Positions 1-11,471 of a stretch of DNA of 64,000 nucleotides are shown one piece after another. Below the pieces are notes generated by a model, which saw only the letters and a list, made by a program, of their open reading frames with translations, was not told where the DNA came from and did no database searches. The position numbers and the translations under genes were made by a program. Source of the stretch: Sorghum bicolor. Its lineage: Eukaryota > Streptophyta > Magnoliopsida > Poales > Poaceae. Position 1 is the first letter of the stretch. Each line of letters starts with the position of its first letter. The stretch covers positions 33,274,314 through 33,338,313 of the forward strand of contig NC_012875.2 in NCBI RefSeq assembly GCF_000003195.3, written 5' to 3'.

Positions 1-61
1 AGCAAATAACTCAGTGTTCTTAAAAGTTTATAATACCAATGAAACAATTTTATTGTCCTGT
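1..61. other. Unassigned flank
   Basis: These 61 bases lie left of the first recognisable LTR boundary. They are AT-rich, with no coding sequence and no motif I can assign. They may be the target DNA of the first element or part of another repeat that starts before the window. Confidence 0.4.
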
Positions 62-1826
62 TGTTGGCGTTTCTTAGCATCATTACTAAAAATAGACCAT
101 AGATCCATCCTTAGCAATGACACTAGAAATGTCGGGTGTTGGCATACCGTAACTATCGCTACATCACAGAGATAACCCAAGGCAACTCAAGGGCGCCGGC
201 CTTAGCAGTGCAGTCTGGTAACAATAATTAGGAATGCCAGATTGGCCTTCCTAACCATCCTTACTTGTGATATGCAAAATTGTGGCACTACGCTTGAAAG
301 TGCACAAGGATTACAATCTTAAGGAATGGTACTTAGGTACGACAATCGATAGTTCATGAATGAAGAAGTAATATAACTGCAAGCGGACAGAACTATCATT
401 TTAGCATTTCAACCCGTGAGTATTCAAAGGTATCGAATTTATAATTCTTGTAGGAAGGCAAAGGGATCAAACATGGTGTAAACATGATTACTTATTGAAT
501 GCCTGGTAGACATAGAGTAAACAGGAATAAACATGATATTCAAGATAGTGGACACATATTGGATCAACCTCTAGGATAAAACAAAAGAGAAATAATAAAT
601 AAAGAATAAAGAAATAAATCTACTTGAGCAGGCATGGGTAACATATAACTATGCATAGAACTGTTAGCGGATCATCTAATTAGCAATAAATAGAGATAGA
701 ACTAAGCCTGTGATTAGGGGAGATCCCCGCACCTAGATACCCAGCCGATAGAGACTTTACAGAACTCCTATCGAAATACCTAATCGTGGGGGAATGCAAA
801 GGATGATAGAGCTGTCACTACCCTACCACCTACCCCTGTACACGAAAGATACCCGCACATCCACTGATTCCCGCATACCTGAACACCATGTTCACATAAT
901 TGGAAACAACTCCTAACCTCCGTGGGCCCCACCCCTTCGGAGTGACAGGCTAGGCTAAGAGCAACCATCACAGCACAGTGAACCATCATCCCATTCCTAA
1001 ATCTAATCCTAATCATACTAACCTGATGAACAATGAAGAACAATGATGAACATATCAAGAACATAACACATGAACTAAGAACTAGTTCATATACTATGAA
1101 CATGATAAGAACACAACCATACTCTAGTTCATATGCATAATCATATAAAGATAAATAGAACTTGCTCATGGGAGAAGATTGAATATTATTCATGCTAAGA
1201 AGATCTTTTCTTCTAAGGAGACAAGCTCTCCTTGCTAGCTCTTGCCTTGCTCTACTACTAATCTAGACTAAAGATACAAGTGAGAGGTGTGAGGTAAATT
1301 GACTCCAAATGATGTGTGTCTGGAAAAGGAGGTAGTGCCTCTCTTTTTATAGTGGAACTAGGACGGTTCGTCGCATCTAAATTTGGTAGTAGGTGAAACC
1401 ATTTTATGCATGGCGGCATGCAACCACCTGAGAAAGATGGGCCCAGTTTGACGCCTCCAGGGGTGTGCCCGCACCAGGGTGTGGCCGCACCCTGGGTGGG
1501 TCCCCCTGGCCACCGCCTTCGCGTGGTCGATTTGGCTCTGGGTCTGGATCTCTCTCGTGGTTACGATCTGGCCCAGTTCTGCGTTGTTCAGGCCTTTTTC
1601 TATTTTCTTGGTTTGCGCATTTCTGAATACATCTTTTGGTACTTTGTGCTTTCTTCGTGGTATGGCACATTTTCACTTGTTGCACTATAATTTGTGCAAA
1701 ATATAATCACTATAGTACAAGTGGAACTTGTTAGTAATAAAATGCATGTGCGTATATAATATGATTGCTTCTTCTCTTTTTGGATCAAGTTGGCAGTTTA
1801 TAATTGGTCTATAATGACTGCCAACA
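62..1826 (-). repeat. LTR (3' LTR of the leftmost element)
   Basis: The boundaries are an inverted terminal match, TGTTGGC at the left and GCCAACA at the right. A minus-strand TATAAAAA lies at 1344-1351 and would drive transcription leftward. About 1400-1560 is unusually GC-rich compared with the AT-rich rest. The left boundary is less certain than the right, because a TG three bases earlier is also possible. No second LTR copy is in the window, so no target-site duplication can be checked. Confidence 0.6.
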
Positions 1827-1840
1827 AGTCCCCCAAGCTT
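1827..1840 (-). other. Polypurine tract
   Basis: The minus strand reads AAGCTTGGGGGACT directly against the LTR. This is nearly the same tract as in the elements at 11472-19311, 19646-27305 and 28720-38516. It would prime plus-strand DNA synthesis. Confidence 0.75.
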
Positions 1841-2178
1841 AACCTTTGCTCGTCTCGAGCAAATAATTAAGTATGGTTGTTGATCAGGAGTTGCTACTAC
1901 GCCGATATAATTCAAGAGTATCATACCTATAACAAAGTATTCATTCACAATTTAAATAAGTTGACATGCTATCCACTCTTTACCTTGACTGCTCATAGGG
2001 CTTATAGCTTTTCCAAGTTCTTGGGTGGTTGCAAGAAAGAATGGTTGTAACAGACTCACCATTCATTCATCCCTTGATAGACCATCAATCTGGAGGTTTT
2101 ATAAATTTTTGCAAAATAAATAAGTTCCTCGAATGATTCTCTCGATCGCTCAATGTGTATAAAATCCTCACCAAAGGC

Positions 2179-3401
2179 ACGGTCCTTAAGTACCAAATAT
2201 AATCATCAAATAAATAAAGAGAAGGATCCAAATGCAACTAACACCCAGACTTAGGGTTTTATCTGACAGAATTCCATGAGTTTTGGTGTTTATCTATTTC
2301 TGCAGGGGGTTATCAGGAAATACGGAAGAAAGGCCCACACGTCGGGTTTACATAGAGATATTAATGTGCCGCGCAATTATCTTACATCTAGAAGACTCCA
2401 GAAGCCACGGGAAGGAAGCGGAGGCCGAACGGGGCCAGGCACTGGGCGCCCCCCCAGTTGACCTGGGCGCCCGCCCCCCTGCAGAGTTGGATCAGGACTC
2501 TCTTATGGGACTAATCTCCACCAACCTAAAGGATCAAGGATAATAGTCCAATCAATGTCGGTTTGATCCAACGGCTCACGTTCACTTGTGGGGACTATAA
2601 AACCAGACCCCCTGGCCCCTGGAGGAGACAAGTTTTTCATAGAGTTGAGAGGAGCCCTCGAGGGAATACCTCTCCTCTAAATAAAATATCTTTTTAGGCT
2701 TAGCATCCAATGTGAGTAGAAATAGATCTTCTTGTTTCTACTAGATTGAGAGATATAGAGTGGAGGTGTAGATCGGAGGAAGCCCGGCCTGTCGGTGTCT
2801 ACTCCAAGGTTGTACCTGCGGGATCAAGTCTTCTAACCCGAGGCTTGCTCCTAGGATTCTTCAGTAATTCAACTTCTAATTCTAGTAAGTCCTTGTTTTA
2901 TTGTTCTTTGGTTTATGAGTTTACTTTAATCCCTTCCGGTTGAATATTAGAGTAATCATTGCTAGCGTAAACGTGGTGTTTAGGCTAGGGTACTCATAGA
3001 TATCCCCTGACTAGCTGGACTGTGGTAGTAGCGAGGAACGTGACATTTCCGAGTTACCTTTGTATCCCACATCTTGTTAGCTGGATGGGTAGGTTTATAG
3101 GTGCGGGTCGAACATCCTTTGTGGTGTCTAGATTCCGTAAGCTTCCCCAATAGAATAGTAGATCATCCTTACCAAGGTTAGAACGAGACTACGGTTGCAG
3201 TCTTCTCTATACATCACTCACATCGAGAAACATTCTTTGTAGCCTAAAGGGTAGTAGCAATAGATTTGGTTAGTCAGATGCACGCTTTCTCCCAGTGGTA
3301 AAAATATAAATACGATACTCTGGATAACCTCCCAGGTGAAATGCTCACTGATATCCGTGCGCTTGCGGATCATTTCCTTATTGCGTTACCAAATATCAAC
3401 A
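2179..3401 (+). repeat. 5' LTR, left terminus eroded
   Basis: It aligns with the LTRs at 11472-12810 and 18027-19311 from CGGTCCTTAAGTACC onward and ends in ATCAACA. A TATAAAA box lies at 2596-2602, followed by the shared CCAGACCCCCTGGCCCCTGG block. A GC-rich cluster of GGGCGCC/GGGCGCCCGCCC sits at about 2443-2475, some 120 bp upstream of the TATA box. Confidence 0.75.
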
Positions 3402-3409
3402 AGCATTTC

Positions 3410-3427
3410 TGGCGCCATTGCCGGGGA
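3410..3427 (+). other. Primer-binding site, tRNA-Asp type
   Basis: TGGCGCCATTGCCGGGGA starts eight bases after the LTR end. It matches, with one mismatch, the complement of the 3' end of plant tRNA-Asp(GTC), the primer class used by Athila-like and related Ty3 elements. The tRNA assignment is from memory of the family. Confidence 0.75.
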
Positions 3428-3523
3428 GAAAGACAGTTTGCTGAGATAACTTTAAGTCTTGCTATTATCTTGTATTATACTTTTATTCTTTTATTCTTTT
3501 ATCTTTTTATTTTTTCCATATTT

Positions 3524-4465
3524 ATGGATAACTTAAATTCCACACCTATTATTGAATTCTTTGCACCTTCGGAGACCGGCCATAGACCATGGGAGTCAAC
3601 AAGTCCTGCCCCCTAATTATGATCTATGTCTGGAGTTGATTGCAATAGGTCAAAACCAACCCTTTTCTATAGCCGAGGTCCTATCTTTTAATCAAGAAGA
3701 TAATGAACTTTTAGCTACACCTAGGGAATCTGTTAATCTTTCTATAAATTCTGGTTTAGACCTAGCCCTACAAGACCATGTTTTTTCTCGATATTTTCAC
3801 ATTGGTCTTAATCATATAACCTTTGGTAGATCTTTCTTTCTTTATCTATAAGTAAAGAAAGGTATGTCTTCATTTGTGGACATCCTTCTTGCACTAGTCT
3901 TCATAATAAATTCCTAGAGATAGAGAAGGAATCATCTCCCAGACAAGGAAAGGAAGTTTCAATAGCCAATTTCCAAACATTCCAATCACATGATTCGGCT
4001 ATCAAACCCATCCTTGAGCTTAATAATTTCTACTATGCTCTTTCTCTTAAACCTCCCGATGATCCTATGAATCTCTCTAGACATCCCGTTCATAAGAGTC
4101 ACCAAGACCACAAGGAGGATCGAGAAGAGCAACATCAATGGCTAGAGGGCATTAAAAATCCATATGCTATCACCATTGAATGGATGGATAAAACAAACTT
4201 AAGAGACAATCCTAGAGGAATTTTAAGCATTCATGAAGAATCATCCTTGGAGTTTGAGAATGAGAGAAACAACAGTGAGCATGGAAGTTATTTCATAAAT
4301 ACCTCACCAAGTCCTTGCTCATATAAAACATCTCCCCAATCAATTGGTCTCTCCAACCTTACCACATTTGAGATCTCCAACCCCCTCTTCAATTCTATTT
4401 ATGAAAACATTAATAGGGTGGTTGTCGATGCGTATGTCTATAATAAATATTGCAGATCTTGTTGA
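3524..4465 (+). pseudogene. Broken gag of the left plus-strand element
   Basis: An ATG at 3524 starts a short reading frame that soon stops. The next frame (from about 3552) continues to 3851, and a third (open from about 3950 to the TGA at 4463) gives the C-terminal part. At least two frameshifts or deletions are therefore present, and the central gag domain seen in the element at 12973 is absent. The last 60 or so codons (about 4275-4465) closely match the gag tails at 14150-14341 and 25696-25908, including the motifs SQSIGLSN, TTFEISNP and VVDAYVYNK. The product would have been a capsid-type structural protein. It is not functional. Confidence 0.65.
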
Positions 4466-4510
4466 GTTGATCTTGATTTAATTAGGCACGCTTAGGTTGG
4501 TGTTGGAGGG

Positions 4511-5563
4511 TGTTGGTGTTTTCCCCCGAGGGTCACACCAACGAGTAAAACTAGTGCGTGCTCCCCATTCCAGATGGTGATGCAAGAAAAGACACAAAGA
4601 TTTATCCTGGTTTGGGCAAGAGAAGGCCCTACGTCCAGCGGGGGGGGGGAGTGTTTGTATTATCTTGCACCTAATTGCTTGTACAGGGGTGAATACAAGC
4701 GTGGAATGAATGGAGATGGAGTAAGGTTGCTCTACTACATGTGACTTGTGTTGTGTCGTGCCCGCGGTGTCCGCTCCCGGACCTCCCCTTTTATAGTTCC
4801 AAGGAGAGGTCTAGGGTACCTATATAGGCGACAGAGTAGGGGTCGATAGAGGTATGGCGTGCTGACCCACTCGAGGCCTCCGTACCGGCGTGGCCTCGAA
4901 CCGTCTTGTCTTGGTACTTTGATGATGATTACGCGTGCCTCTGTATCCCGCTTCTGTGCGTCGTCCTGGACTGGTTTATCTGTTGCACGCTTGTACGTCG
5001 TGGCAGCAGCTATGTTGGAGTGGTTGAGGTGCTGTCGTTTGTCGCCCGATCATTCCCCAGGAAAGAAACGTGCGTACTCGAGGGTCAGGCGCCGTGTAGC
5101 GCCTTGCTGGCCAGAGCGCTGACTTTGGGTGTCTCGAGGGGGGTCTTGACAGGAGGTTCCGACCCTCTCTCTATGCCCTGCCACGTTCTGGCTTGTTTGG
5201 TGGGGAAGACTGCAAAAAGAACGACACGACGGGTGCTTGTTCCCTATCATGCTTCCCGTGACTGACAGGTTAGGTGAGAGCGCAGCAGACGCATTAAATG
5301 CCGGGTCCCCGTGCCCATGTCAGGCGGCGGGCGACGTCCTTGCGCTCGAGGACTTTCGATTCGTATGTGCCTGTTTCCGTATTCGACGGTTGCCGGTGCT
5401 CGAGCCATAATCGATTCGCACGACGCTATTTCCGTGTTAGAGGCTACGGTCGTCGAGGACCGTTCGTACAACTGGGGGGGCGTCGAGTCAGAGGCCTCGA
5501 CTTTCGTACGGATGCTCTCACTATGTACATCAGTTAGGGTACCCCTTACTGATATCCTCGACA
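4511..5563 (-). repeat. 3' LTR of T1
   Basis: It begins TGTTGGTGTTTTCC and ends CCTCGACA on plus, directly followed by the complement of a purine tract. A minus-strand TATAAAA lies at 4789-4795 and is followed by a GC-rich leader. A run of nine G lies near 4641-4650. A TGTTGG ten bases to the left (4501) is an alternative start. The partner LTR is outside the window, so no target-site duplication can be tested. Confidence 0.75.
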
Positions 5564-5576
5564 GTAGCCCCGAGTC
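5564..5576 (-). other. Polypurine tract of T1
   Basis: The minus strand reads GACTCGGGGCTAC immediately before the LTR start TGTCGAGG. It is a weak but correctly placed purine tract, and its position fixes the orientation of T1. Confidence 0.6.
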
Positions 5577-6307
5577 TCCATTCGAGCGCTTGCGCTCGAG
5601 TGGAGGCTCTTTTTTGTGGTCAAGTTTCCGTGGGGGCACGCGAGCGACCCCACGAGGGTAGCCCCCGAGCCCTTGGAGGAGTCTTTGACTCCTTCGAGGG
5701 TTATATTGCCCAATCTGCGGAAGCGCTCCCGATGTCTATTGTGGAAGGCGAGCCGGATGCTTCGATTGGTTCGTTTTGCGCAGGGGTCGCGACGTACTCC
5801 CGGTGGAGCGAGCGCCGTCTACCCCAGATTGAGCTCCTAGCGGCGTCCTCATAAAGCAGGGTCAACGTGGTTGGGGTTACTGGTCTCGTTCGATAGAGTC
5901 CAGCGACTCGATGCCTCCCTTCGGGGGATTCCTCTCGACCGTCTCGACCTTGCCTTGGACATCCCCAGTGAATTCTCGAGGCGGGCCTCGATTTTCGACC
6001 ACTCGCTGGGCATCCCTGACTCTGGTACTCGAGATCAGCTGTCGAACCCATTCGGTGGGTCAGCCTGCGACCTCTCGAGATTTTAGCTGTAACGAATGCG
6101 TACCTTAGCTTAGAAGGGAAGAAAGAAGCCGTGGCGGTTCGCCTTTTTGCCCGTTGGGCGCGCCTTTTCAGGCGGGAGTCGTTGCAGCACTGTACTGGTG
6201 CGGAATTCGTAGCGTCCTGTCTGTGAGAGAGATAAGGGCCGTTAGGCGGCGCATTTACTAGGGGAGTTACCGTATACGCTGGATCTGTCCGTTGGTGGAT
6301 CGCCGTC
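5577..6307. other. Non-coding spacer of T1 upstream of the antisense gene
   Basis: About 730 bp of GC-rich sequence, with many CTCGAG-like words, lie between the T1 purine tract and the TATA box of the antisense gene. I see no coding region that resembles a protein family. It presumably holds upstream promoter sequence for the plus-strand gene and the 3' untranslated region of the minus-strand element transcript. Confidence 0.5.
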
Positions 6308-6315
6308 TATAAATA
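6308..6315 (+). promoter_or_regulatory. TATA box of the T1 antisense gene
   Basis: TATAAATA lies about 160 bp upstream of the likely start codon at 6477, in an otherwise GC-rich stretch, and is followed by a CT-rich leader. It sits where an antisense gene inside the element would need a promoter. It corresponds to the TATAAATA at 49196 in the unrelated antisense gene of T2i. Confidence 0.55.
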
Positions 6316-6476
6316 TCCTTGGGTCTCCCTGCCGTCGCTCCTTCCGCCTTTCGCCCCTGCTCTTGCCTCTGCCTTCCTACCATCTCCCGTGCGCGCGCGC
6401 CCTCGAGCTGTGTGAGGAGGGCCTGACAGCCACGCTCGTCCTCTCAGCCGTCCATCATCGGAGGATTCTCCCGTTG

Positions 6477-9400
6477 ATGTCTCGGCCGCTGAGGATGGAC
6501 GAGATGGGTCCCGGCGTCTCGTCCCGGGATCTCGAGGCATGTCGGATGTCCAACGAGGCCCCGGCGGATGAAGAGGTTGCAGGCGACTTTTAGCCTGAGC
6601 ATGTCAATGGCTTCCCTATGATGCCCGACGAGGGGTCAATTGACCTGGTAAGTCCTTTTCCACCTTACGACTTCGATTCTCGACTTTCTTCAGTCCTTCT
6701 TAAGACTTATCATTGCTTGCGCAGGGATCGATCGACGCTCCATCCTCGAGGCCTCCAGTAAAGGAGGATGAGGTCGATCGTGACAAGCGGCGTGAGTCCG
6801 CGGAAAAGCAGAAGTCCGCAAAGGACTTAGAAAAGAAAAAGGAAAAGAAGAAGAATCTCGAGCGCCAGGCGTTAGAGACGCGTCGAGCAAAGTCTAGGCA
6901 AAGGGGGGAGCCCGAGGAAGAATCCCCGATGAGGATGATGGCGGCGATGGTGACAATGATAGCAATGACTCCGAGGGGATGGCGTCTCGTCTCGACCGGA
7001 TCCTCGAGGGCCCGCCTCAGACCAGCGTCGACATCTCGCGGACGGGAGTCCCAAAGGGGGCGCTAAGCGGATCTCGTGAGAGTCAACAGAGGGAGTCATC
7101 TCCACGCTGCTCCCGCGCCGATGTTCCCCCAGCGCCGGTGCAAGGTCGGACCGTCCCCCGCCCCCAACCTCCTCCCGCGTCTAAGACGGGGCCGCTGACT
7201 CATGGCCGTGTCGCGGCCTCGAGTAAGGGGGAAATGGGTCGCGGTGCCAGTCCTGGCGTTGGCCAGGCGAGAGACGCCGAGCCGAGACTCGCGCCCGCTC
7301 GTGAGGGGCCCGGAGCCTCGACGCGGGGTGGCCTGAGGCCTGTTGGTCGAGGCACCGGTAGGCGGGTCGCCCTTCCTGTGGGGTAAGATTTTTGACATTA
7401 TGATTCTCACCTTCCGATGTCTCTGCATTTTCTCGGGTAACAGCTTCTCTTACGCTTGTCCCTCTCTCCTCAGTTTGAGCTCGAACAGGCCCAGCCCTCG
7501 ATGGCCAAGAGGCTTAAGGTGGGAGCGGCGTCCAAAGACTCAGGTTAGCGGTTCATTCCCGTCGTCATGGGAGTCATGTTGCCCTTATGTCGGTCATCAT
7601 GGTGACTGACTTTTTGCTTTTGAGTGCTTACAGGCTCCTCCGATCCTCGGCCGTCGGCCGGTGTCGAGAGCGCCCCGCCTCATCCATTGGTGGGGGAGTC
7701 CACCCCGCCGTCGCCGAAGCGGATCGAGGCGCCTCGCCCCCAAGGGCAGGAGGGAGCCCCCGAGCCTCCCCGATCTGGGGTCGAGGGGTATCCTATCTTA
7801 ATAAGCGACGGGTTCGGCGGCGACAGGCCTTCGAAGGACGCCTACCCCATGGACGAGGAGATCGAGGCTTCTCCCGTCGCGAAGCGGACGCCTTGGCCCA
7901 TCGGGCTCCACTCCGTCAAGGAGCAGAGGAAGAGAGGAGAGGAAGAACGTGAGCGGGAGACGCAGCAACAGCTGCAGGAGGGGCAGCAGCAGCCGCAGCA
8001 GGAGGGAGAAGAAGGATAGGAGGGGCGGCGGCCAGAAGGAGCCCAGCTCGAGGAGCTGCTAGAGCAGGACCGGCAGCAGGAGCTGCGGGAGCTCCAGGAG
8101 CAGCAGCAGGAGAGTTGCCAGCAGTTAGAGGAACTGCTCGAGCCACCACCACGTAGTCCGCCCCAGCCAGTGCTGCCAATGCCACAAGAGCCTGAGACCG
8201 GGGAGGAGGGTCTGCCGGTCTATATCCCGCCGACCCCTGCGTGGCTCCGTCCGGGAGCGCCCGCTTCCATCCCGGCTGAGCCAGGGCGGGCAGACGGCGT
8301 GGTGGCGCTCGCCTGTATGATGCGCACCCCGGGGACCCTCAGTCCGAGATCAAGGGCACGATCTACGACATCGAGGGGATCGCTCTCGGGTTTCTCCGAG
8401 AACGATGGTCGTGGGAGGATCACAGACCCTCTAAGGAGGATGAAGCCGGGACGTCGGGTGGTGGAAGACAGTGGATGACGACGGGTGATTCCCCTCCCTT
8501 ATCGACCTGTTTTTACATCATGGGGGGTCACTCGAGACGGTCCAAGAACTCATCCGAGGCGTTAAGGCGCGCACGGAGGAGGAGATGGAAAACTGGTGCC
8601 CTGACCGGATCCGCATCCAGGCCTCCATCGACCCATCCGAGCCTAACATTTTTATGGACGATCAGAAGGAGGCTGAGAAGTGGGAGCATCTCGAGGAGCT
8701 TCGCCTCTGGATGAAGCATGTGGTGGGGCTCCTGTCTGACGTCGTCAACAACGGGCTCGGTCCGGCCTACTTTGTAAGTGTCTTTGGGCATTAGTTATCG
8801 TAGGACATTTTGGTTTTGTGTTCTTACTACTCCACTGCTTGCTCGCAGTATCTGAAAGTGACCTCCTGCATAAAGTCGAGCTTTATTCATGCGACGAGGG
8901 GCGGCTAGGAGCAACTCCCTCTCCTCAAGGACCAACTCCTAGAGTCGCAGGAGAAGCTCCTCAAGGCTTACAAGGAGCTTTTGGCGCTCGAGGAGGAGAA
9001 GAAGGAGAGAAAGGCCGCTCTGGCCGAAGCTCGGGAGGCCTCGAGGAAGGCGGTGGAAGAAGCCACGCTGCTGAGAGAGCGGACCGTGTCGGTCGAGGAG
9101 GCTGTGTCCAAGGACCAGGAAGAGGCCAAATTTTATAAGGATGCAGCTGCTGACCTTGACAAGGAAAAGGTCCTTATCAAGGCTGACGTCGCCTCTGCCC
9201 GAGAGGCGTTCCACGAGATGAAGGTGGAGTGCGTGAAGGGTGAGATCGCTCGAAGCGCCGCAGAGGAGGCCAAGAAGAAGGCCCTCGAGGATCTCGAGGC
9301 TGAGTGAACTCGCTCTCGCAGGCTCTCTGACGAGGTCGATCATCTAAAGAGGGCGCTGCTGGAGAAAGAGGGAGCTATGGTGCAGGTGGGCAAGGTGATC

Positions 9401-10056
9401 GAGGACCTGTGCGTCACCAACACCGATTTGGTGCGCTCCTACAAGGAGATTGAGAGGGCCAACACCGACCTGGTCGGTGAAAATACGGCTCTGGAGGAGA
9501 GGATTCGCGGTATGTTTCTATTATCGAGTTTCTTTTCTGAGGTGTGCTTTGTGTTATCTAACTTCTCCATGTTGGTCCTTGTAGGGCTTAAAGATGAGCT
9601 GCTTGCTGCTCAAGTCGAGGCCCGCTCCACCAAGGCTCAGCTCGAGGGGGAGGTCGCTTTGAACGGTCGGCTGCGGACGGCGATAAGCGATCTCTCGGCC
9701 TCTTGGGAGCTCGAGCCCGTGGACGAGTCGAGGGAGGTGGCTCGAGGCGACGCACTGGTCGACCAGCTATGCTATCTAGGTGCCACGCTGAGGGACCGGG
9801 TGCTGGACGCCCTTCATATCGGGGTGAAGCGGGCAATGGCGGTTGTCTGCTCAGGCTTTTCCTATGATATGGAGGTGGTGTCCCACGGCTTCGTCACTGA
9901 CAAGACCGACGCGGAGAATGAGGAGAGGCTCCATGCCTTGATCGACGATGCGGGAGTTATGGGGAAAGGCTGGCGAAGCTGTTCGAGCCAGAAGTGCTTC
10001 CTCCCGAGACTAGCTCGGGTGCGGATGATGGTGGTGAGGGCCGGGAAGCAGACTGA
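6477..10056 (+). pseudogene. Antisense spliced coiled-coil gene of T1 (decayed)
   Basis: Exons inferred from GT-AG borders are 6477-6647, 6725-7382, 7474-7543, 7634-8773 (probably with one more intron near 8465-8540), 8849-9509 and 9585 to about 10056. The first exon is short. The second has a Lys/Glu-rich basic segment and then an acidic Asp/Glu run. The fourth is rich in Pro and Gln. The fifth and sixth form a long Glu/Lys/Ala/Leu coiled coil ending in a conserved-looking block with LRDRV and HIGVKRA. This matches what is known of extra antisense ORFs in Tat elements (the 'putative gypsy type transposon' class). In-frame stops at 6591, 8017, 8906 and 9305, and frameshifts near 6920 and 9965, show decay. 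The exon 2/3 phase is not reconciled. Function unknown. Confidence 0.7.
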
Positions 10057-10602
10057 GGCCTGCGAGCCTACTCTGGGTGCTAAGGCCCCTTGTACAGTAC
10101 TTATTATTCTGTCTTAAGTGATACTGTGTTTTTAAGTGGTTTATAAGATCTCTGAATATTTGCTTATTCCTTTGTTCGCACCCTCTTTTGTTTCCTTTCT
10201 GCCTACGTCAGTATTCCCCGTTTGATCTTTTGTTAAGGCGACCTCGATTGCCTCGAGGGTGAGGGAGCGAGTAGAGTTACCATAGCCCGGGGGAGTAGGA
10301 GTTCTCAGGCTCATCGTCTCTCGGTCCTTAAGGGGCTCGAGGTACCTCTACTACTTGATCGTGCGAGGTTTACTGGTAGGAAAGAAAAAAAATCACTTGG
10401 TTTTTTAGACGTTTGGGGGGGTCCCCCCTGCTAGCCCCCGAGGGGGTATCGACTATGATGGGTCATAGTTGGTACTCCCTTCTAACGACGAAATTTCAAC
10501 CAACGAAAAAGTAATTACTCGAGGGAAAGATCTTATTCATTCCTGCATTCATTCATAAGGTCTTGGTACAGAATGTACATGGGAACATAAAGCTTTGAAA
10601 TT
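10057..10602. other. Convergent intergenic region of T1
   Basis: About 545 bp lie between the 3' end of the plus-strand antisense gene and the pol stop on minus. I see T-rich stretches after 10100 that could serve 3' end formation for the antisense gene, and a G run near 10418-10425. No open frame here resembles a protein family. Confidence 0.5.
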
Positions 10603-11471
10603 CTAGGGGTAGAATAGGCGTAGCTGTTCGATGTTCCATGCGTTGGTGAAGACTACCCCTTTTTCGTCCACGAGCTTGTATGTCCCTGGCTTCAGGACCT
10701 CGGCTACCATGTATGGGCCCTCCTAGGGCGGAGTCAGCTTGTGGCGTCCTTGGTTGCTTTGCCGCCGCTGTAGGACGAGATCACCCACGTTTAGATCCCT
10801 TTTGCGCATGTGCTTATCGTGGTAGCGTCAGAGCTTCTGCAGGTATCTGGTAGACTTGAGGAGAGCCATGTCTCGAGTTTCCTCGAGCTGGTCGACCGTG
10901 TTCTCTTGAGTCTCCTTATTTGACTGCTCGTTGTAGTCTTTTAGTCGAGGGGACCCATACTCAAGGTCTGTTGGGAGCACAACCTCAGAGCCGTAGACCA
11001 TGAAGAACGGGGTGTATTTCGTGGCCCTGCTTGGCGTCGTCCTTAAGCTCCAGACCGAAGAGAGCTCTTCGACCCATTTATTGCCGAATTTCACTGGTTG
11101 TAGATTCTTGGTTTGAGCCCCTGCAATATCATTCCGTTGGCACGCTCGACCTGGCCGTTAGTTCAAGGGTGGGCCACTGCGGACCAGTTCACACGGATGT
11201 GATGCCGGTCACAGAAGTCCAAGAACTTTTTGCCGGTGAACTGAGTGCCATTGTCGGTGATGATGACGTTGGGAATCCCAAACCGGTGGATGATGTCGTT
11301 GAAGAAAAGGACGGCCTCCTCAGAGCGGATGTTCGTGATGGGTCGAGCCTCAATCCGTTTGGAGAATTTGTCGATGGCCACCAGCAAATGGGTGTATCCC
11401 CCTGCTGCCTTCTGTAGAGGCCCTACTAGGTCGAGTCCCCACACCGCGAACGGCCATGTGATGGGGACCAT
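10603..11471 (-). pseudogene. T1 integrase core and C-terminal domain (fragment)
   Basis: Read on minus from 11471. The stretch GLDLVG supplies the first catalytic Asp, IITDNGTQF the second, and NGQVERAN the catalytic Glu, so the DDE core is complete. It is followed by the gypsy-type YGSEVVLP segment and a C-terminal domain with GDLVLQRR and EGPYMV, ending at the stop at 10603. Breaks: a TGA before TNGQVE near 11163, a frameshift near 11095, a TGA before RYHDKH and a TAG in place of the expected Trp before EGPY. The reading frame resumes exactly across the element inserted at 11472-19311. The enzyme would join element DNA to the host chromosome; this copy cannot be made. Confidence 0.85.

Larger units (their letters stand above)
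62..2178 (-). mobile_element. 3' end of a minus-strand LTR retrotransposon
   Basis: An LTR (62-1826) is followed by a purine-tract complement (1827-1840) and about 340 bp of internal 3' sequence. That internal sequence resembles the 3' non-coding region of the element at 19646-27305 (compare about 2110-2178 with 21170-21245). The rest of the element is missing because a plus-strand LTR begins at about 2179. No coding sequence remains. Orientation comes from the purine tract beside the LTR and a minus-strand TATA box in it. Confidence 0.7.
2179..4510 (+). mobile_element. 5' part of a plus-strand gag-only LTR retrotransposon
   Basis: The 5' LTR (2179-3401), a primer-binding site (3410-3427) and broken gag fragments (3524-4465) are present in order. 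The right end is cut by insertion of the large Tat element at 4511. The LTR is closely related to those of the element at 11472-19311. The canonical first bases TGTTGA are not seen at the left junction (it reads ...GGCACGGTCC), so the left end was lost or mutated and no target-site duplication is visible. Confidence 0.75.

Noticed and set aside
1404..1690. Possible gene in the GC-rich part of the leftmost LTR
   Set aside because: Both strands stay open only because of composition. There is no recognisable domain, and the region lies around the LTR transcription start.
2283..2543. A small ORF (76-122 codons, with YFCRGLS and GNTEERPTRR) open in most LTR copies of the left element, A, B and C, lying in the region present at the RNA 3' end, as with sag or nef
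   Set aside because: Comparing the A and C versions, most substitutions change the amino acid and are spread over all three codon positions. Two LTRs have a TGA in the frame. DNA-level conservation of the block explains it better than a protein.
7916..8185. Minus-strand Ala/Pro-rich frame
   Set aside because: It is the complement of the CAG/GAG-rich Gln/Glu coding stretch of the T1 antisense gene; low-complexity composition keeps it open.
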